The position numbers and the translations under genes were made by a program. The notes beneath the pieces were generated by a model, which saw only the letters and a program-made list of their open reading frames with translations, was not told the origin of the DNA and ran no database searches. Source: Arthrobacter sp. zg-Y20 (lineage in GTDB: Bacteria > Actinomycetota > Actinomycetes > Actinomycetales > Micrococcaceae). Taken from it: 64,000 nt of DNA. Below, one piece after another: positions 16,271 through 25,426 of this stretch (position 1 is its first letter; each line of letters starts with the position of its first letter). The stretch is from NCBI RefSeq assembly GCF_030142075.1, contig NZ_CP126241.1, positions 682,001 through 746,000 on the forward strand. The letters run 5' to 3'.

Positions 16271-17464
16271 CTACTGCATGGTGAAACGCCGTGCCACCGC
16301 GTTGCCCAGCGCCGGGACCTGGAACACCCGTTCCAGCCCGGCGTTGCGCATTGCCAGCACAGGTGCCGGCAGCGGCCGGCCCAGGACCATGTTGGTCCGG
16401 GCCTGCGCGGAGGCAATCACCGCGTCGCGCCGCCGGCGCCGTTCAAATTCCCGCAGTTCCGCTCCCACCGGCCGGCCGCGCAGGGACGCGGCGATCAGCG
16501 GGGCCAGGGCGGCGGCGTCGAGCCAGCCCAGGTTCATGCCCTGCCCGCCGATGGGACTGATCTGGTGGGCGGCATCGCCCACCAGCACGGTCCGGCCGCG
16601 GATCAGCCGGCCCGCCCTGCCGATGCGCACGTCGAAGGCACTGAGCATCGAGTTGGCCCCGGCATCCAGCCGGTATCCGGTGCGGCGCAGAACCACGGCG
16701 GCCAGCATTTCGGCCGTGGCACCGCGCTGCAGGCAGTCGGTGTGGGCCACCCACCGGCGCAGCCCGCCGGGCAGGGGAAAGGATTCCACGATTCCCTCCG
16801 GCTCCAGATACAGCACTCCCAGCGGCCCGTCACCGGTGTGGTCCGGAAAGTCGCCCATCAAATAGGTATCGGCAAGCTGCCGGGAGGACCAGCGCGTGCC
16901 AAGCGCGGTACGGACGGCGGACCGGGCGCCGTCGGCCGCCACCAGCAGGGATGCCCGCGTGTTGAACGGCTTTCCGCCGGAGCGGCCGCAGACCCGGACG
17001 CAGCGTCCGTCGTCGGTAAAGGACTCCACCCGCGCGCCGCGTACCAGCGCCGTTGGGTCCAGGGCGCGCAGGCGTTCCTCGAGCAGCTCCTCGGTGCGGA
17101 TCTGCGGCAGCGTCAGGACAAACGGATACTGTGCCGAAGCGGCGGCGAAATCCAGCCGGGCAACCGTCCGGCCCGCGCTGCGGGCCTCACCGTGGGTGAT
17201 CCGTACGCCTTCGGCGGTCATGGCATCGGCGATTCCGGCCCGGGCGAGGGACGCCAGGGCCGGCGGGTGGACACCGATGGCACGCGAATGCCGGCTGCGC
17301 CCGGTCCGCTGTTCGAGTACCTGGACGGTGATGCCCGCCTGCAGCAGCAGGACAGCCAGATAGGCTCCCACCGGTCCGCCGCCCACAATAACGACGTCGG
17401 ATGCCGCCCGGGGAACGTGTTCTGCGGTCGCCTGCGGCGCCGGGGCGGGGGAGAGCTGGTGCAC
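16271..17464 (-). CDS. FAD-dependent monooxygenase, polyketide tailoring
   Basis: A 397-residue class A flavin monooxygenase. The Rossmann motif VVIVGGGPVGAYLAVLL lies near residue 25. The DG segment VAADGARSAVRTALG is mid-protein, and VLVGDAAHQISPIGGQGMNLGWLDA near 300 binds the FAD ribityl chain. It lacks the thioredoxin-like tail of the enzyme at 9482. GTG 17464 is chosen because it falls 5 bp after the methyltransferase stop; the frame stays open further upstream but inside that gene. As third gene of the polyketide-methyltransferase-monooxygenase operon it most likely hydroxylates the resorcinol or pyrone product, like SrsC in the Streptomyces srs operon. Specificity is inferred. Confidence 0.87.
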   Translation of the reverse strand: MHQLSPAPAPQATAEHVPRAASDVVIVGGGPVGAYLAVLLLQAGITVQVLEQRTGRSRHSRAIGVHPPALASLARAGIADAMTAEGVRITHGEARSAGRTVARLDFAAASAQYPFVLTLPQIRTEELLEERLRALDPTALVRGARVESFTDDGRCVRVCGRSGGKPFNTRASLLVAADGARSAVRTALGTRWSSRQLADTYLMGDFPDHTGDGPLGVLYLEPEGIVESFPLPGGLRRWVAHTDCLQRGATAEMLAAVVLRRTGYRLDAGANSMLSAFDVRIGRAGRLIRGRTVLVGDAAHQISPIGGQGMNLGWLDAAALAPLIAASLRGRPVGAELREFERRRRRDAVIASAQARTNMVLGRPLPAPVLAMRNAGLERVFQVPALGNAVARRFTMQ

Positions 17465-17469
17465 CGTGA

Positions 17470-18204
17470 TCAGGACTCCCTGGCCAGCGCCGGGATCCGG
17501 GACAGCGGCGGATGGACCAGCAGGTTCTGCCACGGCCGGTGCTGCACGCCCTGCCAGCCGGCCGGAGTTACCTCCGCCAGTTCCGCCGCCGTGAAACTGC
17601 GCCGGATGGAGGTCAGCCCGTCCCGGCGGATGAATGAGCCGGGGAAAAACGGCCAGGTCCCCACCGAAAACAGCACGTACGCCCACCGGCTGCGCTCAAT
17701 GTCGCTGTGCAGAATCAGCCTGGTGGCGAGTTTTTCCGAATCGGCCAGCAGGGCCTCCAGTTCCCCCGCGCCGAGGTGATGGAGCATGTGGTTGGAGATC
17801 ACGACGTCGTAGGACCGGCCCTCCGCAACCAGGTCGGAGCTGAATGCCTGCCGGTAGGCGAGCCCCGGCACCGGGGGGCGGGCCGAGGCGAAGGCGTGCG
17901 CCCGCGGATCCGGGTCGATCGCCGTGATGTCCAGCGCGAAGCCGTCCCGGCGCGCCCAGCGGGCAAGGCAGCGGGGCACGTCCCCGCCGCCGGAACCGAT
18001 ATCCAGCAAACTCCCGCCGCCGCTCTCCCGGAACAGCGGGCGCAGGTACCGGACGTAGTTGCGCCGCCATCCCGATACAACGGCGTTGATCAGCCAGAAG
18101 CGGGCGTAGGTGCGTTCCAATTGCCGGGGATCGGCGTCGGGCCGGTCCATTTCTTCCACGGCATCCACGGCGCGTTCAGCCAGCGACGGGAGCACACCCG
18201 TCAT
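17470..18204 (-). CDS. Class I SAM-dependent methyltransferase, polyketide tailoring
   Basis: A 244-residue methyltransferase. SAM motif I is SLLDIGSGGGDVPRCLA near residue 66, followed by the acidic motif ITAIDPDPRAH near 96 and the post-motif II region YDVVISNHMLHHL near 132. The HHL motif resembles UbiE/COQ5-type small-molecule methyltransferases. The start ATG overlaps the polyketide synthase stop (ATGA), so the two are translationally coupled. In known phenolic-lipid operons the partner methyltransferase is usually of the isoprenylcysteine methyltransferase type (SrsB); a soluble class I enzyme in this position is a variation. It is expected to O- or C-methylate the aromatic product. Confidence 0.88.
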   Translation of the reverse strand: MTGVLPSLAERAVDAVEEMDRPDADPRQLERTYARFWLINAVVSGWRRNYVRYLRPLFRESGGGSLLDIGSGGGDVPRCLARWARRDGFALDITAIDPDPRAHAFASARPPVPGLAYRQAFSSDLVAEGRSYDVVISNHMLHHLGAGELEALLADSEKLATRLILHSDIERSRWAYVLFSVGTWPFFPGSFIRRDGLTSIRRSFTAAELAEVTPAGWQGVQHRPWQNLLVHPPLSRIPALARES

Positions 18205-19397
18205 GCAGGGACGCCTACCGCCGGCTGCTCAGCGCGTTCTCCGGCCACCGCTGCCGCCGGCTGGACCGGCACGCCGACCCGGGTGAACAATCCTGTTTCC
18301 ACGGTCAGGCCCGGGCCGAAGGCCATGGAACAAATCCGCTCGTTGCCACCTGCAGAGGGCAGATCCAGGATGCGTTTGAGGACAAACAGCACCGTAGCGC
18401 TGCTCATGTTGCCCACTGTGCGCAGCGTTTCCCGAGCCGGGAACAGCTGTTCCTCGCTCAGTTCGAGCTTGGCCTCCACCTTGTCCAGGATGCTGCGGCC
18501 ACCGGGATGGATGGCCCAGTGCTCGATCTCCCGGTACGGCAGCGTTCCCAACGAATCGTCGTGGGCGAGCAGCGGGTCAAGGGCGCCGACAATGTGGTCG
18601 TCGATGATGTGCGGAACATAGGTGCCCAGCACCATCTCGAAGCCTTCGTCGCCGATATTCCAGGCCATGGCTTCCTCACCCACCGGGGTAAGGATGGTCT
18701 CGAAATGGTCCAGTTGGATGCCGGGGCCCTCGGGCAGGTCATCGCGGGCAGTGATCACCGCGGCGGCGGCGCCGTCGGCAAAGAGCGAGGACCCCATGAT
18801 GGCATCGGGGTCATTGGAGGTGCGCACATGCAGGGAGCAGAGTTCGGCGCTGACCACCAGCACCACGGCGCCGGGATCGGCCTCGCAGAAGGACTTCGCG
18901 GCGCGCATGGCCGGGAACGCGGCATAGCAGCCCATAAAGCCCAGGTGGTAGCGCTGGACGGAGGGGTCCAGCCCGAGCGCCCGGACCACTTTGTAGTCCG
19001 GGCCGGGGTTGAAGAACCCCGTGCAGGAGACGGTGATGACGTGCGTGATGTCCGCCGCCGTCACTCCCGGGGCGGCCGCCAAGGCCTTGGTTGCGGCCTC
19101 GATGAAAAGCTTGGTGGCCTGCACTGCGAAAATGTCGTTGCGAACCTTGGTGCTGGGCTTCAGCAGCAATCCGCTGCGGGCGTCGTAAAACACCGGATGC
19201 TCGGAGGTGTCGGTGAGGGACAGCTCGGCCAGTGCCGTGCGGCGGGTGTCGATGGCCGCGGAATCGAAGCAGGTGCGGACCAGCCGTTCACCCAGCCGGG
19301 TCAGGCCCGGCTGGGTGGCGAAGCAGTCACGGACTTCAGTCTGCACCAGCACAGTGGGGGGAATTGCAGTTTCCAAGGACCTGAGGGTAACCGTCAT
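18201..19397 (-). CDS. Type III polyketide synthase
   Basis: Chalcone/stilbene synthase superfamily protein of 398 residues that builds pyrones, resorcinols or related rings from acyl-CoA starters and malonyl-CoA without an acyl carrier protein. The full catalytic triad is present: Cys157 (GFMGCYAAFPAMR), His297 (WAIHPGGRSIL) and Asn330 (VGNMSSATVLFVL). The gatekeeping region and the closing GPGLTVETGLF motif near 361-371 are intact. The last 20 residues are a low-complexity Ala/Pro/Val tail. It is the first gene of a coupled three-gene operon with a methyltransferase and a flavin monooxygenase. Alkylresorcinol or alkylpyrone synthesis is the best guess from operon type. Confidence 0.93.
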   Translation of the reverse strand: MTVTLRSLETAIPPTVLVQTEVRDCFATQPGLTRLGERLVRTCFDSAAIDTRRTALAELSLTDTSEHPVFYDARSGLLLKPSTKVRNDIFAVQATKLFIEAATKALAAAPGVTAADITHVITVSCTGFFNPGPDYKVVRALGLDPSVQRYHLGFMGCYAAFPAMRAAKSFCEADPGAVVLVVSAELCSLHVRTSNDPDAIMGSSLFADGAAAAVITARDDLPEGPGIQLDHFETILTPVGEEAMAWNIGDEGFEMVLGTYVPHIIDDHIVGALDPLLAHDDSLGTLPYREIEHWAIHPGGRSILDKVEAKLELSEEQLFPARETLRTVGNMSSATVLFVLKRILDLPSAGGNERICSMAFGPGLTVETGLFTRVGVPVQPAAAVAGERAEQPAVGVPA

Positions 19398-19462
19398 AGT
19401 CCATTCTTAGGGGACTGTGACCCGGCACACAATGGTTGGAGTGCTGCAAAGGTTGCCGTGGG

Positions 19463-21133
19463 CTACTGGTTTAGCGGCTGCAGCAGGTCCTTTTCCAGTA
19501 CGAGGTCCACCGACAGGGTCTTGTAGCCCTCCGCTTCAAAAAGCACCGTGACGGTCTCATCCTCGTAACTCATCACGACGCCGGGTCCCCACTCGGTGTG
19601 CGTCACCGGGGACTGCAGCGGGAACGGGAGGTCCGCCGCATCGTCCGGGGACAGCTCGGCCAGGTCTTCCGGGGCGACGTCCGCCGCGGCAGCGGCCTTT
19701 TCGCAGTTGTCGCAGTTCCCGCAGGGATCGGGCATATTCTCCCCGAAGTAGCCGAGCAGGAACTGGCGGCGGCAGCCCGAGGTCTCGGCGTACTGCCGGG
19801 CCATATCCACCCGCGACTGGTCGATGTTCTCGCGCCGTTCGGCGTACTCGGCGGCGGCGGATACCGCCTCGTCCGGGCTCATGGTGCCTGCCTTGTAGCC
19901 CTTTTTGCTGGCTGTGACGGCCCCGGCCTCGTACAGCAGGTTCAGCAGGCCAGCGAGTTTCCGCGCGCTGAGGTTCAGTGTTTCCCGCAGCCGGGCCTGG
20001 CTGATGGTGCCGTTCTGTGCCCGGAGCACCGCGAACAACTGCCGCAGGTCGTCGTCGCTGGGCCGGTTGCTGGCAAAGAAGCGACGCAGGCCCAGGTCCT
20101 CCGGCCGGTAGTGCAGGATGGCGGTGGCGGGTTTGCCGTCCCGTCCGCCCCGGCCGATTTCCTGGTAGTAGCTGTCCACCGAATCCGGGATCCCGGCGTG
20201 CACCACGTAGCGGACGTTGGGCTTGTCGATGCCCATGCCGAACGCCGTGGTGGCCACCACTACGTCCAGTTCGTCAGCCAGGAACCGGCGGTGGACGTCT
20301 TCCCGTTCCCCGGCCGGCCGGCCCGAATGGAAGGCCGCTGCCCGCAGGCCCGCCTTTTCCAGGTCCTCGGCGTATTGCTCGGCTTCCTTGCGCGTTGCCA
20401 CGTACACCAGGCCGGGGTGTTCCAGGTCCGGAACACTGTCCACCACGGCGCGCCGCTTGTCCTCGGACTCCACGTGCATGCGAACCGCCAGGTGCAGGTT
20501 GGGCCGGTCAAAGCCCTGGGCTATCAGGAACGGGTCCTTCAGCTGCAGGACGCCGGCAATCTCGGTGCGCACCGGCGGAGCGGCGGTGGCGGTGAGGGCA
20601 ACCACGGGTTTCCCGAGGGCCTGGACCAGGGCGCCGAGCTGGAGATAGTCCGGCCGGAAATCATGGCCCCACGCAGAGACGCAGTGTGCCTCGTCGATGA
20701 CCAGCAAGGACACATCCAGGCTCTTCAGGCGTTGTGCCACGTCCTCCTTGGCCACCTGTTCCGGCGCGAGGAACAGGAACTTGGCCCGCTGCTCCTCATC
20801 CGGGTCCTCAACCGCGGCCCACGCGTCGTTGATCTGGGCTTGGGACTGACCGGAGTTCACTACATACGCACGGGTGCGGCCCGCGGCAGCGTTAATGGCG
20901 TCTGCTTGGTCGCGCTGCAGTGCGACCAAGGGAGAAATAACGACGGCGACACCCGGCAGGGCAAGCGCCGGAACCTGGTAGACGGCGGATTTGCCGTGTC
21001 CGGTAGGCATAACGCATAGGACATCCCTGCCCTGGGCTACGGCGGTCATGGCTTCGAGCTGCCCTTCGCGGGGCGTCTCCCAGCCGAAGACCTCCGACGC
21101 TGTCCGGATCAGGGTTTCCCTGGTGACGTTCAT
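19463..21133 (-). CDS. recQ: RecQ family ATP-dependent DNA helicase
   Basis: A 556-residue superfamily 2 helicase that unwinds DNA 3' to 5' during repair. Walker A is MPTGHGKSAVYQ near residue 42. The DEAH box occurs in LLVIDEAHCVSAWGHDFRPDY near 145, with the RecQ aromatic-rich loop following. Motif VI reads YYQEIGRGGRDG near 312. A RQC zinc module with CRRQFLLGYFGE and CGNCDNC lies near 455-475. The HRDC domain of E. coli RecQ is absent. Instead a short beta-rich C-terminal module (about 500-556, HTEWGPGVVMSYEDE) ends the protein, as in many actinobacterial short RecQ proteins. No operon partner is evident. Confidence 0.92.
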   Translation of the reverse strand: MNVTRETLIRTASEVFGWETPREGQLEAMTAVAQGRDVLCVMPTGHGKSAVYQVPALALPGVAVVISPLVALQRDQADAINAAAGRTRAYVVNSGQSQAQINDAWAAVEDPDEEQRAKFLFLAPEQVAKEDVAQRLKSLDVSLLVIDEAHCVSAWGHDFRPDYLQLGALVQALGKPVVALTATAAPPVRTEIAGVLQLKDPFLIAQGFDRPNLHLAVRMHVESEDKRRAVVDSVPDLEHPGLVYVATRKEAEQYAEDLEKAGLRAAAFHSGRPAGEREDVHRRFLADELDVVVATTAFGMGIDKPNVRYVVHAGIPDSVDSYYQEIGRGGRDGKPATAILHYRPEDLGLRRFFASNRPSDDDLRQLFAVLRAQNGTISQARLRETLNLSARKLAGLLNLLYEAGAVTASKKGYKAGTMSPDEAVSAAAEYAERRENIDQSRVDMARQYAETSGCRRQFLLGYFGENMPDPCGNCDNCEKAAAAADVAPEDLAELSPDDAADLPFPLQSPVTHTEWGPGVVMSYEDETVTVLFEAEGYKTLSVDLVLEKDLLQPLNQ

Positions 21134-21187
21134 GAATGACCCTTCAGCGAACCGAACCGGCCAAAGCCGGTATTCAACTTAGTAAGC

Positions 21188-21967
21188 TTACTGAGGACCG
21201 GATATGGATGCGATTCGTGCCCGTGGGCGGGACCACTGGAACCACTGGCGGCATAGGAGCAGAACCAGCACCAGTTCCAGGACCGCACCGCCGTAGTACA
21301 TCACCAGGGCGCCCTGTTCCGCTGCGGTCGCGCTCACGCCGGGCGGCGGATCGGCATAAATGCCCTTGGCCAGGATGTTGTGCGCGGCAATGGACAGGAC
21401 CAGCACAATGGCCCGCAGCCGGTAGCCGGCCCGGTGCGGTGAGGGATCCCGGCCGATGATGGCGGCGGTAAACAGATACCCCGCAGCGAGCAGATGGAAC
21501 GTCACCAGCCAGTGCACCGGCATGGACTCCTGCATGGCCTGCAGCAGCGGGGTGCGGAACATCAGGAACATTCCGCCGGTATTCAGCACGGCCGCGGTAA
21601 CGGGGAAAGCCAGGAAGCGGACAAACCTGCTGCGCAGCAGCCGGGAGAGCCGTCGGGCCGGAAAGACGTCAAGGCTGCGCAGCGCGAGCGTGAAGGGACG
21701 GGACAACACCAGCAGCAGCGGCGAGACCATCCCGGCCAGCAGGTGGGAGAAGCTGAGTATGGCGAAATCCGTATGCGCCAGTTCGGCCAACGGGTTCAGC
21801 ACGGTCACCAGGACCGCCCCCACGCCCAAGGTGAAGCACAGGGTCCGGTACCAGGGCCAGCTGCCCGAGCGCGGCGAGAGCGCTCCGGCCCAGTAGGCCA
21901 CCAAGGCAGCAACCGCGGGGATAAAGAACAACGTCTCCGCGGCGAAGCCTCCGCCGTGGTTATGCAT
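21188..21967 (-). CDS. Cytochrome c oxidase assembly protein, CtaG (caa3) type
   Basis: A polytopic membrane protein of about 259 residues in the caa3_CtaG family, with seven hydrophobic helices. Conserved features include FSHLLAGMVSPLLLVLSRP, HWLVTFHLLAAGYLF and AAHNILAKGIY, whose histidines are candidate copper ligands. Family members help insert copper into heme-copper oxidases. I start at Met 21967 (MHNHGGGF), which overlaps the end of the upstream DUF2243 gene by 8 bp; an earlier Met at 22006 adds a Pro/Arg leader inside that gene. DUF2243 and CtaG genes are a recurrent pair, supporting joint function in the membrane. Confidence 0.88.
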   Translation of the reverse strand: MHNHGGGFAAETLFFIPAVAALVAYWAGALSPRSGSWPWYRTLCFTLGVGAVLVTVLNPLAELAHTDFAILSFSHLLAGMVSPLLLVLSRPFTLALRSLDVFPARRLSRLLRSRFVRFLAFPVTAAVLNTGGMFLMFRTPLLQAMQESMPVHWLVTFHLLAAGYLFTAAIIGRDPSPHRAGYRLRAIVLVLSIAAHNILAKGIYADPPPGVSATAAEQGALVMYYGGAVLELVLVLLLCRQWFQWSRPRARIASISGPQ

Positions 21968-22451
21968 CGGCCGTGGTTTCTGCCGTGCCCGGGGGAACGG
22001 CGGCACGGGTACGGTACGTCAGCCATGCGCCGGCAACGATCAGCAGCACCGCCACCGAGTTCCACACGGTGTCATAGGCCAGCAGATCCACCTCGTACCG
22101 GATCTGGTGCAGGCCCATGAGTTTGTGCTGCACGGTGCCGTCATACAACTGGAAGGCTCCGGCGCCGAGCAGGACACCGCCAATCCAGCGCGGCCACAGG
22201 AGCTGGTGCCAGCGGCGGAGGTCGGCGAACAGGAACAACCCGGCCACCACGGCAAACCAGCCAAAGGCGTGGAACAGTCCGTCCGAGAACAGGCCCACCG
22301 AGGTGGTGGAGCGGTCATAGAAGTGGTGCCACTGCAGCAGTTGGTGGAAGACCACTTCATCCATGAAGGCAGCCAGCCCGATTCCAAACAGGAGACCGGA
22401 AACCAGATTGCGTGGGCGGGGAGACCTGCGGGTGTGGTGCTGCGTTGCCAT
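21960..22451 (-). CDS. DUF2243 membrane protein
   Basis: A 163-residue protein with four hydrophobic helices. It carries the DUF2243 hallmarks GIGLAAFMDEVVFHQLLQWHHFYD, FSDGLFHAFGWF and LGAGAFQLYDGTVQHKLMGLHQIR. The many conserved His, Asp and Glu residues inside or next to helices suggest a metal or heme site, but the role of the family is unknown. Met 22451 is used as start. It is followed by the overlapping ctaG-like gene, so it is likely part of copper/oxidase maturation, by association only. The divergent neighbour is a DUF503 gene. Confidence 0.87.
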   Translation of the reverse strand: MATQHHTRRSPRPRNLVSGLLFGIGLAAFMDEVVFHQLLQWHHFYDRSTTSVGLFSDGLFHAFGWFAVVAGLFLFADLRRWHQLLWPRWIGGVLLGAGAFQLYDGTVQHKLMGLHQIRYEVDLLAYDTVWNSVAVLLIVAGAWLTYRTRAAVPPGTAETTADA

Positions 22452-22530
22452 CTTTTGAACATAACACCGACCGGGCGGCGGCTGCAGGCGTGCGTGACAA
22501 GGCCGGTGCGCTGCGGCAAGGATGGATACC

Positions 22531-22824
22531 ATGTGGATCGGCGCGCTGGAACTGGACCTGCTCCTGGGGGATGTGCATTCCCTCAAGGGCAAACGCTCGG
22601 TGGTGCGGCCCATCCTCGCTGAGCTGCGGCGGAAGTTTGACGTCTCCGCCGCGGAGGTCGGGTCGCTGGACCTGCACCGCCGTTCGGGTTTGGGTGTAAG
22701 TGTGGTGTCGGCGGACAGGTCGCATGTGGTGGAGGTGCTCGATGCCGCGGAGCGACTGGTGGCGGCCCGGCCGGAAGTGGAGCTGTTGAGCACCCGGCGC
22801 CGGCTCTTCACCGAAGAGGACTAA
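22531..22824 (+). CDS. DUF503 (YlxP-like) protein
   Basis: A 97-residue protein of the DUF503/YlxP family. The signature MWIGALELDLLLGDVHSLKGKRSVVRPI is at the N-terminus, followed by a compact alpha/beta fold. In Firmicutes the gene clusters with ribosome-maturation genes, but its biochemical role is not established. The start at 22531 follows AAGGATG with normal spacing; an ATG three codons earlier has its purine tract directly abutting. It lies 53 bp before tex, suggesting a shared transcript. Confidence 0.85.
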   Translation: MWIGALELDLLLGDVHSLKGKRSVVRPILAELRRKFDVSAAEVGSLDLHRRSGLGVSVVSADRSHVVEVLDAAERLVAARPEVELLSTRRRLFTEED

Positions 22825-22877
22825 CCGCCCCGGCCGGCCGCTCGCCACAAGCGGGTGCATGGGGAAGAATTGGGCGG

Positions 22878-25370
22878 GTGAGTCTAAGCAGCGTAGAACC
22901 CGTCGCCCACCTATCCGCATCGGACGAGCAGGTCATTGCCCAGCTCGCCTCGGAACTCGGCGTTGCGCCGTGGCAGGTCCGTGCTGCCGTGGAACTGCTC
23001 GACGGCGGTGCCACGGTGCCGTTTATCGCCCGGTACCGCAAGGAGGCCACCGGCACCCTGGACGACGCACAGCTGCGGGACCTGGATGAGCGGCTGCGGT
23101 ACCTGCGCGAACTGCAGGAACGGCGGCGCACCATCCTTGAGGCGATCGATGCCCAGGGCAAGCTGACCCCGGAGCTGAGGGCCGCCGTCGTCGGGGCTGA
23201 AACCAAGTCCCGGCTGGAGGACATCTACCTGCCTTACCGGAGCAAGCGGCGCACCAAGGCGCAGATTGCCCGGGAAGCGGGACTGGAACCGCTGGCGGAT
23301 ACCCTGCTGGCGGATCCCGGCCGCGTGCCGGAAACCGAGGCAGCAGCGTATGTGCGCGACGGCGTGCCCGATGCAGTAGAGGCGCTCGCCGGCGCGCGGG
23401 CCATCCTCATCGAGCGTGTGTCCCAGGATGCGGACCTGCTGACCGAGCAGCGCGAGAAGCTGTGGCGGCAGGGGCGGATGCGCTCGCAGGTCCGGCCCGG
23501 CAAGGAAACCGAAGGCCGCAAGTTCACCGACTACTACGACTTCTCCCAGTCGCCCTCCGGGATGCCGTCGCACCGGGTGCTGGCACTGCTGCGCGGGGAG
23601 AAGGAGGGCATCCTGGAACTGGCCCTGACCGAGGGGGACCCGGCGGACGCCGAGGCGCTGGCCGGCGCGCGGGCCCGTTATGAACGCTCGGTGGCCGCGC
23701 GCCTGGGGGTAGCGGACCGGGGGCGTCCGGCGGACGCCTGGCTGATGCAGACGGTACAGCTGGCCTGGCGGCGGATCCTGGCGAAGTTGTCCGTGGACCT
23801 GCGCGTCCGGCTGTTCACCGACGCGGAAACCGAAGCGGTCCGGGTCTTCGCTGCGAACCTGCGTGATGTGCTGCTGGCCGCGCCCGCCGGCAACAAGGCC
23901 ACTATGGGCCTGGACCCGGGCCTGCGCACCGGGGTGAAGGTGGCCGTGGTGGACGGCACCGGCCAAGCGGTGGCCACCGACACCGTGTACCCGCATGCCC
24001 CGGCGCGCCGCTGGGACGAGGCCCTCGCAGCCCTGGCCGGGCTGGTGAAAGCGCACGGGGTGGAACTGATTGCGATTGGCAACGGCACGGCATCGCGTGA
24101 AACGGACAAGCTGGCCGCCGAACTGATCAAGCTGGTGACAGGCGTGCGCAAGCTGGTGGTCTCGGAAGCCGGAGCATCGGTGTATTCCGCATCCGCGCTC
24201 GCTTCTGCTGAATTGCCCGGCATGGACGTTTCCCTGCGCGGTGCCGTGTCCATTGCCCGCCGGCTGCAGGACCCGCTGGCCGAACTGGTGAAGATTGATC
24301 CCAAGTCCATCGGAGTGGGCCAGTACCAGCACGACGTGACGCCGGCCAAGCTGGAGCGCGCCCTGGATGCGGTGATCGAAGACTGCGTGAACGCGGTGGG
24401 CGTGGACGTGAACACCGCGTCGCCGTCGCTGCTGGCACGGGTGGCCGGCGTCGGGCCGCTGCTTAGCGAAAACATCGTGGCCCACCGGAACGCAAACGGT
24501 CCCTTTACCCGCCGCCGGGACCTCTTGAAGGTGCCGCGGCTGGGGGCAAAGGCGTATGAGCAGTGCGCGGGGTTCCTGCGCGTGAGCGGGGGATCGGAGC
24601 CGTTGGACGGCACCAGCGTCCACCCGGAGTCCTATCCGACTGCCCGCAGGGTCCTGACCGCCGCGGGTGCCACCATGAGTCCGTCCGGGGCGTCCCTGGA
24701 CGGCCTGGATCCGGCGGCGTTCGTGGACGATCACGTGGGCCTGCCCACCGTCCTGGACATCATTGCCGAACTGCGCAAACCCGGACGCGACCCCCGCCCG
24801 GCCTTTGAAACAGCGGCCTTCTCCGAGGGGATCGAGAAGATTTCGGACCTGCGGCCGGGCATGGTCCTGGACGGGGTGGTCACCAACGTTGCCGCCTTCG
24901 GAGCCTTTGTTGATGTGGGCGTGCACCAGGATGGATTGGTGCACATTTCCGCCATGTCCACCACCTTCATTTCCGACCCACGGGAAGTGGTTAAGTCCGG
25001 GCAGGTGGTCAAGGTCAAGGTGATGGAGGCGGATCCGGAGCGCAAGCGGATCTCGCTGACCCTGCGGCTCGACGACGACCCTGCAGACCCGGCCGGGAGC
25101 CGGCCGCGGCGCGGGCAGGGAACGCAGGGACAGGCATCACGGGGACAGGCATCGCGGGGGCAGGGCCCGCGGGCAGCAGTGCCCGCGCCGGCAGCGTCCC
25201 GCCCGGGGCCGGTTTCGGCATCATCACCAAAGGCCAAGGCATCCGCGAAGGGCGGCGCCAAGGCCACAGCCCAGGCAGCTGGGAAGGGTGCAGCGCGGGT
25301 TAGCAGGGCAGAACCGGCACCGGGCGGTGCCATGGCCGATGCCCTGCGTGCCGCCGGCCTGTTGAAGTAG
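22878..25370 (+). CDS. tex: Tex family RNA-binding transcription accessory protein
   Basis: An 830-residue Tex protein. Domains in order are an N-terminal helical domain with VPFIARYRKEATGTLDD near residue 48, and a YqgF/RuvC-like nuclease-fold domain starting at MGLDPGLRTGVKVAVVDG near 343. Helix-hairpin-helix repeats with NTASPSLLARVAGVGPLL lie near 512, and an S1 RNA-binding domain (LDGVVTNVAAFGAFVDVGVHQDGLVHIS) lies near 663. Tex proteins bind nucleic acids and affect transcription and stress survival. The last 95 residues form an Arg/Gly/Gln/Ala-rich tail with RGQASRGQ-type repeats followed by a Lys/Ala segment, a disordered extension common in actinobacteria. GTG 22878 is the start. Confidence 0.95.
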   Translation: MSLSSVEPVAHLSASDEQVIAQLASELGVAPWQVRAAVELLDGGATVPFIARYRKEATGTLDDAQLRDLDERLRYLRELQERRRTILEAIDAQGKLTPELRAAVVGAETKSRLEDIYLPYRSKRRTKAQIAREAGLEPLADTLLADPGRVPETEAAAYVRDGVPDAVEALAGARAILIERVSQDADLLTEQREKLWRQGRMRSQVRPGKETEGRKFTDYYDFSQSPSGMPSHRVLALLRGEKEGILELALTEGDPADAEALAGARARYERSVAARLGVADRGRPADAWLMQTVQLAWRRILAKLSVDLRVRLFTDAETEAVRVFAANLRDVLLAAPAGNKATMGLDPGLRTGVKVAVVDGTGQAVATDTVYPHAPARRWDEALAALAGLVKAHGVELIAIGNGTASRETDKLAAELIKLVTGVRKLVVSEAGASVYSASALASAELPGMDVSLRGAVSIARRLQDPLAELVKIDPKSIGVGQYQHDVTPAKLERALDAVIEDCVNAVGVDVNTASPSLLARVAGVGPLLSENIVAHRNANGPFTRRRDLLKVPRLGAKAYEQCAGFLRVSGGSEPLDGTSVHPESYPTARRVLTAAGATMSPSGASLDGLDPAAFVDDHVGLPTVLDIIAELRKPGRDPRPAFETAAFSEGIEKISDLRPGMVLDGVVTNVAAFGAFVDVGVHQDGLVHISAMSTTFISDPREVVKSGQVVKVKVMEADPERKRISLTLRLDDDPADPAGSRPRRGQGTQGQASRGQASRGQGPRAAVPAPAASRPGPVSASSPKAKASAKGGAKATAQAAGKGAARVSRAEPAPGGAMADALRAAGLLK

Positions 25371-25375
25371 GCCGG

Positions 25376-25420
25376 CAGCGGGCTGGCAGCGGAGCCCGAT
25401 CCCTGAGCCCGATCCCGCTG
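25376..25420. terminator. Hairpin-forming region after tex
   Basis: CAGCGGG at 25376-25382 pairs with CCCGCTG at 25414-25420. Inside the loop GAGCCCGATCCC is directly repeated at 25392 and 25405. The structure lies between convergent tex and the small gene at 25427, so it may end transcription from either side. No T-run follows. Confidence 0.4.
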
Positions 25421-25426
25421 GGAGGA

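Noticed and set aside
18201-19397. FabH/HMG-CoA synthase instead of a type III polyketide synthase
   Set aside because: The Cys-His-Asn triad context (GFMGCYAAFPAMR, GNMSSATVLF) and tailoring neighbours fit the chalcone/stilbene-type family better.
19598-21019. A 473-codon plus-strand frame opposite recQ
   Set aside because: Antisense to a gene with complete helicase motifs; composition is non-protein-like.
22911-24944. A 677-codon minus-strand frame opposite tex
   Set aside because: His/Gln/Arg-rich antisense shadow of a gene with all Tex domains; no start site support.
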